In this document: piece by piece, positions 10,018 to 18,492 of the stretch
Numbering within the stretch: position 1 is the first letter of the stretch
Layout of the letters: every line of letters starts with the position of its first letter
Origin: Oculatella sp. LEGE 06141
GTDB taxonomy: Bacteria > Cyanobacteriota > Cyanobacteriia > Elainellales > Elainellaceae
Direction of reading: 5' to 3'
DNA length: 64,000 nucleotides
NCBI RefSeq assembly: GCF_015207605.1
Contig: NZ_JADEWO010000027.1
Coordinates: forward strand, 25,299-89,298
Position numbers and translations under genes: made by a program
The notes under the pieces: model-generated
What the model was told of the DNA's origin: nothing
The model's input: the letters and a program-made list of their open reading frames with translations, nothing else
Databases searched by the model: none

Positions 10018-10455
10018 AACGTCTTTCACCACATCCAAACGGTTTGTTGATTTCATCGTAGGAGGCCGTTTGTAGACCATCATCATTCTTAAGGTAGAAG
10101 GGCGATCGCCTGCTTTCAATGAATAGCTGCTTTAAAGTTTGTATGAACGACCGCTACTTCTAAATGAGTCGATTCTTCAGATTTTTCTAAAGGAAATGGG
10201 TGAAATAATCGTAATCAAATCGTTAGCTGCTTCAATGGCGAGCCAGGCAAATCCGCTTAAAACCGTCAGTTTTAACCGATTAAGTGACTAAATTACCGCT
10301 TTCTTAAAAGTAAAAAGCGTTTGACATCTATCCTATTACTTATTTATGGCTCTAGTGGTTGCAAGACTACCGCTGCGACCTAAAAAGAGATTTGCCGCAT
10401 CAATTTTCAGTAGGTCTTTGTGCAAAAAAAGATGAGAAATGGAGCTAATTTGGTA
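10018..10455. other. Spacer with the likely psaL promoter and an AT-rich segment
   Basis: Between the 544-residue gene and the psaL-like gene, both on the minus strand, about 440 bases carry no other supported gene. The left part is the possible N-terminal extension of the psaL frame. The right part (10120-10450) is AT-rich and would hold the psaL promoter and the end of the upstream transcript. I see no clear terminator or HLR1-type direct repeat. Confidence 0.4.
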
Positions 10456-12090
10456 TCAAAAATAACTGAAATTCATCGGCACAAATTCAAAATCGGCCTT
10501 CAATCGAATTACACCAGGTTGCCATTGCTGGTCGCCTTCCAGGAGATCGACCTCGGCTCCATCCAGTAGCAATTGAATTTCGTTGGAAACGCTGCTGGTG
10601 TGCTGAAGTAACCGGGTGTGCAGGTTCTCAACGGTGATGAGTTGCTGACACCAGCGATGATCGTCTGATTGCACAATGGCACTGGGCTTTAACGGAAACG
10701 GACTGGGTTCTGGAGATTGCCCGGTGACTAAATCTAGATGCCAGTCGGCTTCGGGCGTTTGCACCTTAAGGCTGATAGACAGCCGCAATAGCCCGGTTTG
10801 CCAGTGCGATTCAGCCTGCAACAGTTTAACAGGGATACCGCTCATCAATTGCATGACCTCATAGGTGCTGCGGCTAAAACACCACAACAGCCGCAGCATT
10901 AAGTCATCCAACGTTGACTCGCGTTTCGGAAAGTTTCGGCTGGCTAGAGTGAGCGAGTTCTGTAGATGGTCGTCCAGGGCACAGGCATCTTCTACCAGTT
11001 GGGCGATTAGCAGGGGAATGGCTGCATTTTCTCGGGTTGTGGCGATCGCTGCAATGGCAGGTAGCTGCGGAATAACCGTTTCTAGCTGCTGTTGAATCAC
11101 CAGTCCGGTGTATTGCTTGAGCCAATCTGCATTGGTGAACTGGGTTAAGAGGGTGGTTCCCTGGCGTTCCGAAACCGTTGCTGCCGTTGCTTCAATATCA
11201 ACGATCGCATCTGCGGGGTGGCGATCGTCGCCTTCTTCTAAGACAAGCGGGCGATCGGTCTTCGTTACTACAAATTCAAAGCCAAGGTGCAGCGTTAACA
11301 CACTCGATTGCCAGTCTTGCTGAGGTGCTAAAACATTGACAGCAATGCCCTCCATAAACGGCTGAAGTGCCGGGGTGGTTGCCTGAATTTGGGGCAGCAA
11401 CTGCTGTAGTAGCGCTGACACAGTAGCGTTTGCCTGACACAGCGTGCAGTCATCCGATTGAATCAGGTCGGTCGATCGTAGTAAATTCTCTGGAGCCTGA
11501 TAGTTAGTAAGGTCGAGCAAATAGGGACGATCAGGAGCTTCCAGGGTGAAGTAAGCCACCAACCGCAACATGCCATCTTGCCAGCCTTTGCCTGGTTCAC
11601 TCCGTTTCGCTGCGACTCCTTCTAGCAGTTGCATCACCTCAAACGCGCTGCGGGCAACACACCACAGCAACCAGGGTGATAGTTGGCTGAGCAACATGTA
11701 CTCTGGCTTCGTCTGGTCTGCGTTCGAGGGGGAGGTTTCTGGGGTCAGCGTGTCAAACTGACGCTGCAACGCTTCGAGCGCATCGTATGCTTCTTCGGTG
11801 ACATAAGGAATAAGCGCTTCGGGCGTTTGCGGCACGCCATCTCCCCAGCCGCTGTCAGGCGATCGCAGGTCGTTCACGACATCCACCAGTCGTTGTATGG
11901 CTGCAACCACGTCTGCTGTTGGAAAGGCGAATCCTTGCTGTCTTTTGGTGTGCCAAAAGCCCTCTGGCAGTTGGAGGACAGCTTGATGCATCGCCTCAAC
12001 CTCAGGCGGTTGACCGTCGTCTAACCTCATTAATGCCTCAGAAGGCTGGTTAACCGACCGTGCAGCCGCGGGAAGGAGAAGTTCTGCCAT
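10456..12090 (-). CDS. Unknown 544-residue protein: degenerate MazG-like segment plus four internal repeats
   Basis: No family is recognised with certainty. Residues about 57-110 (IQRLVDVVNDLRSPDSGWG, then QTPEALIPYVTEEAYDALEA) resemble the N terminus of MazG nucleotide pyrophosphohydrolases, whose typical LRSPDGGCPWD...QTP...YVIEEAYEV is altered here at the Cys-Pro-Trp site. The rest is a repeat structure. Units at about 148-184, 241-274, 408-443 and 503-537 each share a pattern of 'LLxGhxVxLL', a spacer, then 'WQxGhLRLxhxFxF'. Pairs of units form two larger halves (about 135-275 and 396-538), each starting with LLWCxxRSxxEVMQL and containing a QSDD motif. There is no signal peptide or membrane span. 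It is divergent from the EACC1-TIR gene with 284 bases between start codons. Confidence 0.8.
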   Translation of the reverse strand: MAELLLPAAARSVNQPSEALMRLDDGQPPEVEAMHQAVLQLPEGFWHTKRQQGFAFPTADVVAAIQRLVDVVNDLRSPDSGWGDGVPQTPEALIPYVTEEAYDALEALQRQFDTLTPETSPSNADQTKPEYMLLSQLSPWLLWCVARSAFEVMQLLEGVAAKRSEPGKGWQDGMLRLVAYFTLEAPDRPYLLDLTNYQAPENLLRSTDLIQSDDCTLCQANATVSALLQQLLPQIQATTPALQPFMEGIAVNVLAPQQDWQSSVLTLHLGFEFVVTKTDRPLVLEEGDDRHPADAIVDIEATAATVSERQGTTLLTQFTNADWLKQYTGLVIQQQLETVIPQLPAIAAIATTRENAAIPLLIAQLVEDACALDDHLQNSLTLASRNFPKRESTLDDLMLRLLWCFSRSTYEVMQLMSGIPVKLLQAESHWQTGLLRLSISLKVQTPEADWHLDLVTGQSPEPSPFPLKPSAIVQSDDHRWCQQLITVENLHTRLLQHTSSVSNEIQLLLDGAEVDLLEGDQQWQPGVIRLKADFEFVPMNFSYF

Positions 12091-12374
12091 TGCTTTCTTC
12101 TGTTACAGAGAATACTCATGTTCAGGTTGCCCGTTGCGTCTGAGGAACTACCAATGAAGGATCATGAAGGAAGGGTATTGACTCTTACGAGTGCGGCTGT
12201 TGAGTTCCGGATAAAGTTAACCCATTTGAGTGAAAGTCGATCGCGTCAAATGACCATGCTGCTATGCTTTGAAAGCAACCCTGAAGATTTGCTGCTGCTC
12301 AGTAACGGCAAGGGTGAAGCCTGATATAAATGAACATTGCCCAATAGCTCACTAGATTTTGTGCGGTTGAATGT

Positions 12375-13280
12375 ATGGGGATGGCGGACGTAAATCACGT
12401 TAAAGTGACGGTTGCTTTCACCGATCCTGATATAGATGCTGAGGAACGGGATGAGGAGGCTCAATGGCTGTTCAACCAGTTGTGTGAACTGGAGGACGTT
12501 GAATCCGTCGATCGCGTTCTTGATCCCCATCCACCAGAGGGCAACAAGGCGTTCGGTGGCTTTCTGGCAGGGATGGTGTCGGCTGAGGTGAAGCCAGCGA
12601 ATGCCAGATCCTTGTTTGGGTTTTTGGGCGATCGCCCCGTTCGCAGTTCCTTTGAAATGGAGATCGAAGCCAACGGCAGAAAGATGAAGGTGAAAGCCAG
12701 CAGCCCGGAGGAGGTGCAAGCGGCTATGCTGCTGATGCAGCAGTTTATGACAGTGGACAGCACGGTTGTTGAGCCGATCCCCCAGATGCCACTGATTCCC
12801 ATCGCTGCTGAACCGACACCACCCATACAGGCGATCGAAGTCTTTTTTTCGTACTCGCATAAAGATGAAGAGTTGCGCGACGAACTGGCAACCCACCTAT
12901 CGATGCTGAAGCGGCAGGGCATTATCTCGGCGTGGCACGATCGCGAAATCAGCGCCGGACAGGAATGGGCCGCAGAAATCTTCGCTAATCTCAACTCGGC
13001 TCACATCATTTTGCTGTTGGTCAGCGCTAACTTTCTAGCCTCTGATTACTGCTACGACAAAGAGATGCTGCGGGCAATGGAACGCCATGAGGCCAGAGAC
13101 GCACGAGTGATCCCCATTATTCTAAAGCCGTGCGATTGGGCTGATGCTCCGTTTGGGAAGCTGCAAGCGTTGCCCAAAAATGCCCTGCCGATTACGAAAT
13201 GGGGCGATCGCGACGACGCATTTCTCAACGTGGCGCAGGGTATCCGAACCGCAATTCAACAGATGGTAAACCGCTGTTAG
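12375..13280 (+). CDS. EACC1-like domain fused to a TIR domain (predicted conflict-system effector)
   Basis: The 301-residue protein has two parts. Residues 8-125 (VKVTVAFTDPDIDAEERDEE, RVLDPHPPEGNKAFGG, AEVKPANARSLFGFL, EMEIEANGRKMKVKASS) fit the effector-associated constant component EACC1 described for bacterial multi-component conflict systems. Residues 154-300 are a TIR domain, with VFFSYSHKDEELRDEL, WHDREISAGQEW and LVSANFLASDYCYDKEM. Glu230 is at the usual position of the NADase catalytic glutamate. A Pro-rich linker (133-152) joins them. Such TIR domains are known to cleave NAD+ or to signal; activity here is inferred. An ATG at 12381 is an alternative start. The partners usual for EACC1 systems (proteases, NTPases) are not adjacent. 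Confidence 0.88.
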   Translation: MGMADVNHVKVTVAFTDPDIDAEERDEEAQWLFNQLCELEDVESVDRVLDPHPPEGNKAFGGFLAGMVSAEVKPANARSLFGFLGDRPVRSSFEMEIEANGRKMKVKASSPEEVQAAMLLMQQFMTVDSTVVEPIPQMPLIPIAAEPTPPIQAIEVFFSYSHKDEELRDELATHLSMLKRQGIISAWHDREISAGQEWAAEIFANLNSAHIILLLVSANFLASDYCYDKEMLRAMERHEARDARVIPIILKPCDWADAPFGKLQALPKNALPITKWGDRDDAFLNVAQGIRTAIQQMVNRC

Positions 13281-13311
13281 CCGCCGCCCGATCTCATTCC
13301 AGGCAGCGACC

Positions 13312-14088
13312 TTAAGGTGTGGCGATCGCTCTCTGGTGCAGCTCTTTGGCCAGCGCCAGATCAAAGTAGGTTGCCTGTCCAGCCTCTCCGGCCATCACCT
13401 CAAACGGTTGGTCGGGTTCGCCCAGGTGGTTAAGAATCAGAGCCGCTCCAGAAAAATCCTGGTTGTGGGTGTAGCTGTTCACCGTCACTACCGTAGGCAA
13501 ACCCGCTTGATGCGAAGCATCTACGCCGTGTCCAGAATCCTCAAACACCAGACACTCCTGCGGTTCCAGTTCCAACCGCTTCAAGGCATAGTGAAAGATA
13601 TCTGGAGCAGGTTTCTTGGCAGGAACGATGTCTCCAGCCGCAATGACCTCAAACCAATCAGGGCTACCGGGAGCCAGTGCCGCTTCCAATAGTGCAAATA
13701 CGTTGTCGGGGGTAGTAGTGGTGGCGATCGCCAGCCTCATTCCCTGCTCTCTGGCTTCCTGAATCAACCGCCTTACACCGGGACGTAAGGGAATGTGGCC
13801 ATCGGATAACAGTTGCGTATAGTATTTCGTCTTAGACGCGTGCAGGCCAGCAATCCAGTCCTGCAAATCACCTGAAGGCACACCCTCTGGATGGTACTGA
13901 GTGATGAAATAACGGATGCGCTCTTTGCCACCCGTAACGCTGAGCAGTTCACCATACACCTCAGGCGACCAGTCCCAATCCAACCCAGCGTCGGCAAAGG
14001 CACGATTGAACGCGACCCGATGTCCGTCTCGCTCGGTATCCGCCAGCGTTCCATCCACATCAAAAATCAGGGCTTGCAGAGAAGTCAT
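13312..14088 (-). CDS. cbbY: HAD-family phosphatase, CbbY type
   Basis: A 258-residue HAD superfamily hydrolase. Motif I is FDVDGTLADTERDGHRVAFN with nucleophile Asp10 and acid/base Asp12. The helical cap follows, then motif II in AIATTTTPDN, the Lys of motif III in PAKKPAPDIFHYAL, and motif IV FEDSGHGVDAS. The ADTERDGHRVAFN cap start is characteristic of CbbY, which removes xylulose-1,5-bisphosphate, an inhibitory by-product of Rubisco. That role fits a photoautotroph. It is transcribed alone, just downstream of the moeB terminator and convergent with the TIR gene, with 31 bases between the two stops. Confidence 0.87.
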   Translation of the reverse strand: MTSLQALIFDVDGTLADTERDGHRVAFNRAFADAGLDWDWSPEVYGELLSVTGGKERIRYFITQYHPEGVPSGDLQDWIAGLHASKTKYYTQLLSDGHIPLRPGVRRLIQEAREQGMRLAIATTTTPDNVFALLEAALAPGSPDWFEVIAAGDIVPAKKPAPDIFHYALKRLELEPQECLVFEDSGHGVDASHQAGLPTVVTVNSYTHNQDFSGAALILNHLGEPDQPFEVMAGEAGQATYFDLALAKELHQRAIATP

Positions 14089-14124
14089 TAGACCAACATT
14101 AACCTCGAAATATCAACACATGCC

Positions 14125-14154
14125 CAAAAAATTAGGGAGGCATTGCCTCCCTAA
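14125..14154 (-). terminator. Terminator of the M67 protease-moeB unit
   Basis: Stem TTAGGGAGGC / GCCTCCCTAA (14132-14141 and 14145-14154) with a 3-base loop. It is followed on the minus strand by a run of T (A run at 14125-14131), 15 bases after the moeB stop codon. Confidence 0.85.
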
Positions 14155-14169
14155 ACCGCACCATCAACC

Positions 14170-15342
14170 TTAATATTCAGGGACAGAGGCATCGACTTCA
14201 CGACTCCAGGCCGTGATGCCGCCCTTGACATTGGTACCTTCCACTCCCGCTTCTTTGAGAATGGCTAGCGCCTTGGCAGACCGCCCACCCATTTTGCAGT
14301 GGGCAATAAGGCGATGACCGTTCATCAGTTCCCTCACCTTAGACACGCCATCTCCATTTTCAATGTCGGGCAACGGCACCAGCACCGAGCCAGGAATCTT
14401 AGCGATGTCGTATTCGTGTGGGTTACGCACATCCAGCAGCACAAAATCATCTGCACCGCTATCGAGCAGTTGCTTGAGTTCTTGAACAGACATTTCGGGA
14501 ATATCCATCTGCTGTTTAGCCTCCTGAGCTTTGGCTTGAGGAATACCACAAAATTCTTCGTAGTCTACCAGCTTTTCGATGACGGGTCGCACCGGGTTGG
14601 GACGCAACTTTAGCTCCCGGAACGTCATATCTAAGGCATTGTAAAGCAATAGACGACCGTTGAGGGTTTTGCCCGTACCGAGAATAATTTTAACGGTTTC
14701 AGTGGCTTGAATGACGCCAATAATACCGGGCAAAATGCCCAGCACGCCCCCTTCGGCACAGGAGGGAACCAGGCCGGGCGGCGGGGGTTCGGGATAGAGG
14801 TCGCGGTAATTGGGGCCACCTTCGTAGTTAAAGACAGTTGCCTGTCCTTCAAACCGGAAGATAGAGCCGTAGACGTTGGGCTTATTCAACAGCACACAGG
14901 CATCGTTGACCAGATAGCGAGTGGGGAAGTTATCGGTGCCATCCACCACCACATCATAGGGGGCAACAATATCCAGCGCGTTCTCGGACGACAGCCGCGT
15001 TTCGTATAGGTCAACCTGACAGTTGGGATTAATTTCTAAAATGCGGTCTTTGGCGGAAGCAATCTTGGGTTTGCCTACCCAGGAGGTGCCATGAATGACC
15101 TGTCGCTGGAGGTTGGAGTTATCCACCACGTCAAAATCAACGATGCCGATTCGCCCCACTCCGGCGGCGGCAAGATACAGCAACAGAGGTGATCCTAACC
15201 CACCCGTGCCGATACACAGGACACTGGCCGCCTTCAGGCGCTTTTGCCCCTCTAAACCAACTTCCGGCAAGATGAGGTGACGGGAATAGCGTTCGTATTC
15301 TTCTCGGCTGAGCTGGATTTCATCCAGATTGGGATTTAGCAT
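14170..15342 (-). CDS. moeB: MoeB/MoeZ-type sulfur-carrier adenylyltransferase with C-terminal rhodanese domain
   Basis: This 390-residue protein activates the C-terminal glycine of ubiquitin-like sulfur carriers (MoaD or ThiS type) by adenylation. The N-terminal ThiF/E1 domain shows IGTGGLGSPLLLYLAAAGVG, DFDVVDNSNLQRQ, DGTDNFPTRYLVNDACV and Cys195 in PSCAEGGVLG. A rhodanese domain fills about residues 285-390, with the sulfur-carrying Cys in IAHCKMGGRSAKAL. The fusion lets one protein both adenylate the carrier and hand over sulfur, as in MoeZ. It is preceded by a JAMM protease gene 27 bases upstream on the same strand, which could process the carrier. No moaD or thiS gene is close. Confidence 0.92.
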   Translation of the reverse strand: MLNPNLDEIQLSREEYERYSRHLILPEVGLEGQKRLKAASVLCIGTGGLGSPLLLYLAAAGVGRIGIVDFDVVDNSNLQRQVIHGTSWVGKPKIASAKDRILEINPNCQVDLYETRLSSENALDIVAPYDVVVDGTDNFPTRYLVNDACVLLNKPNVYGSIFRFEGQATVFNYEGGPNYRDLYPEPPPPGLVPSCAEGGVLGILPGIIGVIQATETVKIILGTGKTLNGRLLLYNALDMTFRELKLRPNPVRPVIEKLVDYEEFCGIPQAKAQEAKQQMDIPEMSVQELKQLLDSGADDFVLLDVRNPHEYDIAKIPGSVLVPLPDIENGDGVSKVRELMNGHRLIAHCKMGGRSAKALAILKEAGVEGTNVKGGITAWSREVDASVPEY

Positions 15343-15369
15343 GGCAATAGCAAGTAGGGACGTAGGGTG

Positions 15370-15882
15370 TTAAAGCGATCGTGGGGACGGGGTAACGGTT
15401 AAAAGCTCCTCAGGCTGGAACTGATGCCTGTCGTCTAAACTCCAGCATCGAAGGTCTTGAGCGCTGCCCTGCTGCACCGACACAATGATGTAGGAGTATT
15501 GCGGCCACGCCAGCGATCGATCGCATTCGGATGGCACAGCAGGGTGGTCGGGATGAGAGTGATAGATTCCAATGATATCGAGTTGGCGATCGCGTGCATA
15601 CCGTTGCCCCCTCAACAGGTCGCTGGGATCAATCCAAAACCGACTCATTTTTGTAGAACCTAGCTCTATCGTCTGAGCGGTAATGTCTTTCATCGCTTCT
15701 GATACCTCGGCAGTCCAGGCGTTTTCGGTTGCCCACACTTCAACCAGCGTTCTGGTATCGTCTGGGATAGATTCACGTTGCCGTTCTAGCCGACCCAGCA
15801 GCAACCCGCAGCACTCTTCAGGGTAGGTGCGCTCGGCGTGGGTGGCGATCGCCTGTAGGTGTTGGGAACTGAGATGAAGCAC
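15370..15882 (-). CDS. Mov34/MPN/PAD-1 (JAMM) family metallopeptidase, M67
   Basis: A 170-residue JAMM protein. The zinc site is complete: Glu22/Glu23 in PEECCGLLLG and His108-x-His110 with Asp121 in IYHSHPDHPAVPSECD, matching the HxH-x10-D pattern. Prokaryotic members of this group cut C-terminal extensions from sulfur carriers or remove ubiquitin-like modifiers. It lies directly upstream of moeB/moeZ (27 bases) in one transcript, which supports a role in maturing the same carrier protein. The substrate is not visible in the window. Confidence 0.9.
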   Translation of the reverse strand: MLHLSSQHLQAIATHAERTYPEECCGLLLGRLERQRESIPDDTRTLVEVWATENAWTAEVSEAMKDITAQTIELGSTKMSRFWIDPSDLLRGQRYARDRQLDIIGIYHSHPDHPAVPSECDRSLAWPQYSYIIVSVQQGSAQDLRCWSLDDRHQFQPEELLTVTPSPRSL

Positions 15883-15970
15883 CGCGACTCAAGAAAAATT
15901 GCAGTAGTGGCTGAGACAGAAATTCTATTTTAAGACGAGAAGAGGATAGATTTCCTGAGAATTGAGCGGC

Positions 15971-16702
15971 TTAGCGAACCCGACCTGCGCCCAAATAGAG
16001 TTCACCAACTTTGGGATCGTTAAGCAAGTCGGCACCGCGCCCCTCGAAGCGATCGCGCCCGGCATCGAGAACATAGCCGCGATCGGCCATTGCCAGAGCT
16101 TTTCGGGCATTTTGTTCAACCAGAACGATCGCGGTTCCGGTCTGGTTAATTTGCTGAACCCGTTCAAACACGCTGTTTACCAACAATGGCGAAAGAGCAG
16201 CAGACGGTTCATCGAGCAGCAGCAAACTGGGTTTAAGCATCAGGGCACGCCCCATTGCCAACTGTTGCCGTTCTCCCCCGGAAAGGGTGCCCGCCCGCTG
16301 CCGTCGCCGTTCTGCCAGGATGGGAAAGGTGGCAAAGATTTCGTGCTTCAGCGATCGCAGCGAGTCGTTGCGGGTAAAGGCTCCCATCTCCAAATTTTCA
16401 TCTACGGTCAGCGAGGGGAACACGTTGGCAATTTGCGGCACGTAGCACATGCCTCGCTTCACAATTTGGTTCGACTTTAAACCGACAATGTTCTTGTCGT
16501 TGAACACGATTTTGCCGCGATGGGGCGTCAGTAATCCAAAAATCGTCTTTGCCAGGGTTGATTTTCCGGCTCCGTTTGGCCCAATGACGGCCACCAGTTC
16601 CCCCGGATAAATTTTGAAATGGATTCCCTGCAAAATGTCTAAATCTTGCACATACCCTGCGTAGACATCTTCAACCTGGAGAAGAGGCGACCCGTCAGCC
16701 AT
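15971..16702 (-). CDS. ABC transporter ATP-binding protein, LivF (branched-chain amino acid) type
   Basis: The ATPase subunit of a HAAT-type amino acid or urea importer. Walker A is GPNGAGKS, the signature is LSGGERQQLAMGRAL and Walker B is LLLLDEPSAALSP with a switch His replaced by the usual LVEQNAR region. The end LYLGAG is typical of LivF. I start at the ATG at 16702 (MADGSPLLQVEDVYAG), because the longer frame to 16747 adds 15 residues with no domain support. No permease or binding-protein genes are adjacent; in cyanobacteria these subunits are commonly scattered. It follows the oxidoreductase gene on the same strand, with about 60 bases between. Confidence 0.88.
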   Translation of the reverse strand: MADGSPLLQVEDVYAGYVQDLDILQGIHFKIYPGELVAVIGPNGAGKSTLAKTIFGLLTPHRGKIVFNDKNIVGLKSNQIVKRGMCYVPQIANVFPSLTVDENLEMGAFTRNDSLRSLKHEIFATFPILAERRRQRAGTLSGGERQQLAMGRALMLKPSLLLLDEPSAALSPLLVNSVFERVQQINQTGTAIVLVEQNARKALAMADRGYVLDAGRDRFEGRGADLLNDPKVGELYLGAGRVR

Positions 16703-16763
16703 AGAATCTATCGTGTGTTGTGGGCAGAAAAAATGAGTTGAGTTCAAAGCGTTTTTAGACTTT

Positions 16764-18320
16764 CTAGTGTAGCGAAGCGGCTAAATCCTTAAGAATGCAC
16801 TGAGCCGCGTTATGACCGGCAGCACCAATGACGGAGCCTGCGGGGTGGCAGGCGGAACTGGCAGAGTACAGTCCGGCGATCGGGGTGGCATAGGGGAGGC
16901 GATCGCCAAACCCAAAGGAGTTATCGACGTGGTGAATGTGGCCGCGCGTGATGCCAAAGTGTTGCTCGATCGTTTGGGGATGGAGGGCAAAAACGTCTTC
17001 AACCAGGTCAGAGGTGCCGGGAGCGAAGCGATCGCAAATGGACAACAGGTGCGCCACATAGGCTTGCTCCTCGGCCTGCCAGCTTGAGCCGTGAATCTCG
17101 TAGGGCACCCATTGCACAAACAGGGCAGAACTGTGGTGTCCGGCTGGGTCACGCAATGAGGGATCGAGGGTGGTGTGAATGTACCACTCAATCATGGGAA
17201 AGTCGGGCAGATGCCCCTGTTCAACCGCGCTAAATGCGGCTTGTAGTTGTTCGATGACGTCTGCCTCATCGGGCAAGAGGTGAATGGTGCTACCGTGCTG
17301 TCCTTTGGCTTCGGGCAAACAGCGAAACTGGGGCAATCCGTTCAGGCATAAGTTGACTTTGAAGCTAGAGCCGTCTCGCTGGTACCGATTCAAGCGATCG
17401 GTGTAGTCTGCGGGTAGCGCGTCTGCATCCAGCAGCGATCGCATCCGAAAGGGGTCAGCATTCACAACCACGGCGGTAGCTTGGATCTCGCGCCCGTCTG
17501 TTAGCACAGCTCCCCTGGCCGTTGCTTGATGCACCTGAATCTGCGCCACCTTGCACCGGGTAAGAATCTCGGCACCTGCTTTTTGCGCGGCGATCGCCAG
17601 TTGTTGCGTCACGGTGCCCATGCCGCCGCGCACCATCATCCAGGTACCGTCGCTGTTGGGTAAACGACACATGTTATGAATCAAGAAATTCATGCCGCTG
17701 CCCGGTGTGTTCCAGGTGCCATACAGTCCTGTGCAACCATCGGTAACGGCGTACATGGCTTTGAGCAGGTCGCTGCGGAAGTCAAAGCGGTTGAGATAAT
17801 CGCCAACGGAACCGCGACACAAGGCAATGAAGGTCGATCGCAGCTCAGGACGGACGTAACGTTCTGCCGTGTCTTCAATCGACAGCGGTGATTCTAGCCA
17901 GCTTGGAGCGATATCGGCTCGCAGGTGATCCAGTTCCGTTTGCAGCGCCTGATCGGCGTGCCAATCGGCTTCGCTAAAAAACTCGGTGAACTGCTGCTGC
18001 ATTGCCTGTCGATCGGAACCAAACAGCAAATAGCGGCGATCGGTTGTGGGTAAAAAATAATGGGGATCGCGGCGAATCAGGGGCAAGTCGATCTCTAGCG
18101 TGTGCAACAATTCGGGCGGCATCAGCCCCAGGAGATAGGCCCCCGTTGAAACCGACAGTTCGGGCGCTCTGGCAAACGGTCGTTCCGTCTTTGCCGCTCC
18201 GCCTATGGCTGCATCGGCCTCAACTACCAGAACTCGAAGCCCCTGCCGAGCCAGCAAGATGGCAGCTACTAAGCCGTTGTGTCCGGCACCAACCACCAAT
18301 ACATCTACCGTTTGATTCAT
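16764..18320 (-). CDS. FAD-dependent oxidoreductase of the CrtI/CrtO/PYROXD2 superfamily
   Basis: A 518-residue flavoprotein. The N-terminal dinucleotide fold is VVGAGHNGLVAAILLARQG with EADAAIGGAAKTE. The C-terminal FAD motif is GLYSASSACHPAGSVIGAAGHNAAQ-like, characteristic of the carotenoid desaturase/ketolase superfamily. The segment MVRGGMGTVTQQLAIAAQKAG is the usual substrate-side motif. It is closer in feel to PYROXD2-like proteins than to known CrtO ketolases, so a carotenoid substrate is possible but not shown. Transcribed ahead of the LivF-type gene and divergent from the pentapeptide-repeat gene. Confidence 0.8.
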   Translation of the reverse strand: MNQTVDVLVVGAGHNGLVAAILLARQGLRVLVVEADAAIGGAAKTERPFARAPELSVSTGAYLLGLMPPELLHTLEIDLPLIRRDPHYFLPTTDRRYLLFGSDRQAMQQQFTEFFSEADWHADQALQTELDHLRADIAPSWLESPLSIEDTAERYVRPELRSTFIALCRGSVGDYLNRFDFRSDLLKAMYAVTDGCTGLYGTWNTPGSGMNFLIHNMCRLPNSDGTWMMVRGGMGTVTQQLAIAAQKAGAEILTRCKVAQIQVHQATARGAVLTDGREIQATAVVVNADPFRMRSLLDADALPADYTDRLNRYQRDGSSFKVNLCLNGLPQFRCLPEAKGQHGSTIHLLPDEADVIEQLQAAFSAVEQGHLPDFPMIEWYIHTTLDPSLRDPAGHHSSALFVQWVPYEIHGSSWQAEEQAYVAHLLSICDRFAPGTSDLVEDVFALHPQTIEQHFGITRGHIHHVDNSFGFGDRLPYATPIAGLYSASSACHPAGSVIGAAGHNAAQCILKDLAASLH

Positions 18321-18492
18321 GGGACGTTGCTTGCGTTACTTTACAATTCTTGTAGGTAAATCAGGTAAACAGGTAATTAGGTACCAGCCCAACGCCTTTG
18401 CATTTTCTGGTGAGCATGGGTAACGGCACTTCGTTTGGTGCGATCGCCCGTTCACAAAGGTTTGAATGATCTTACTGGCAGGAGACAGCGAT

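Noticed and set aside
12118..12324. 68-codon plus-strand frame between the MazG-like and TIR genes
   Set aside because: No ribosome-binding site, no recognisable motif, and it lies where the divergent promoters must be.
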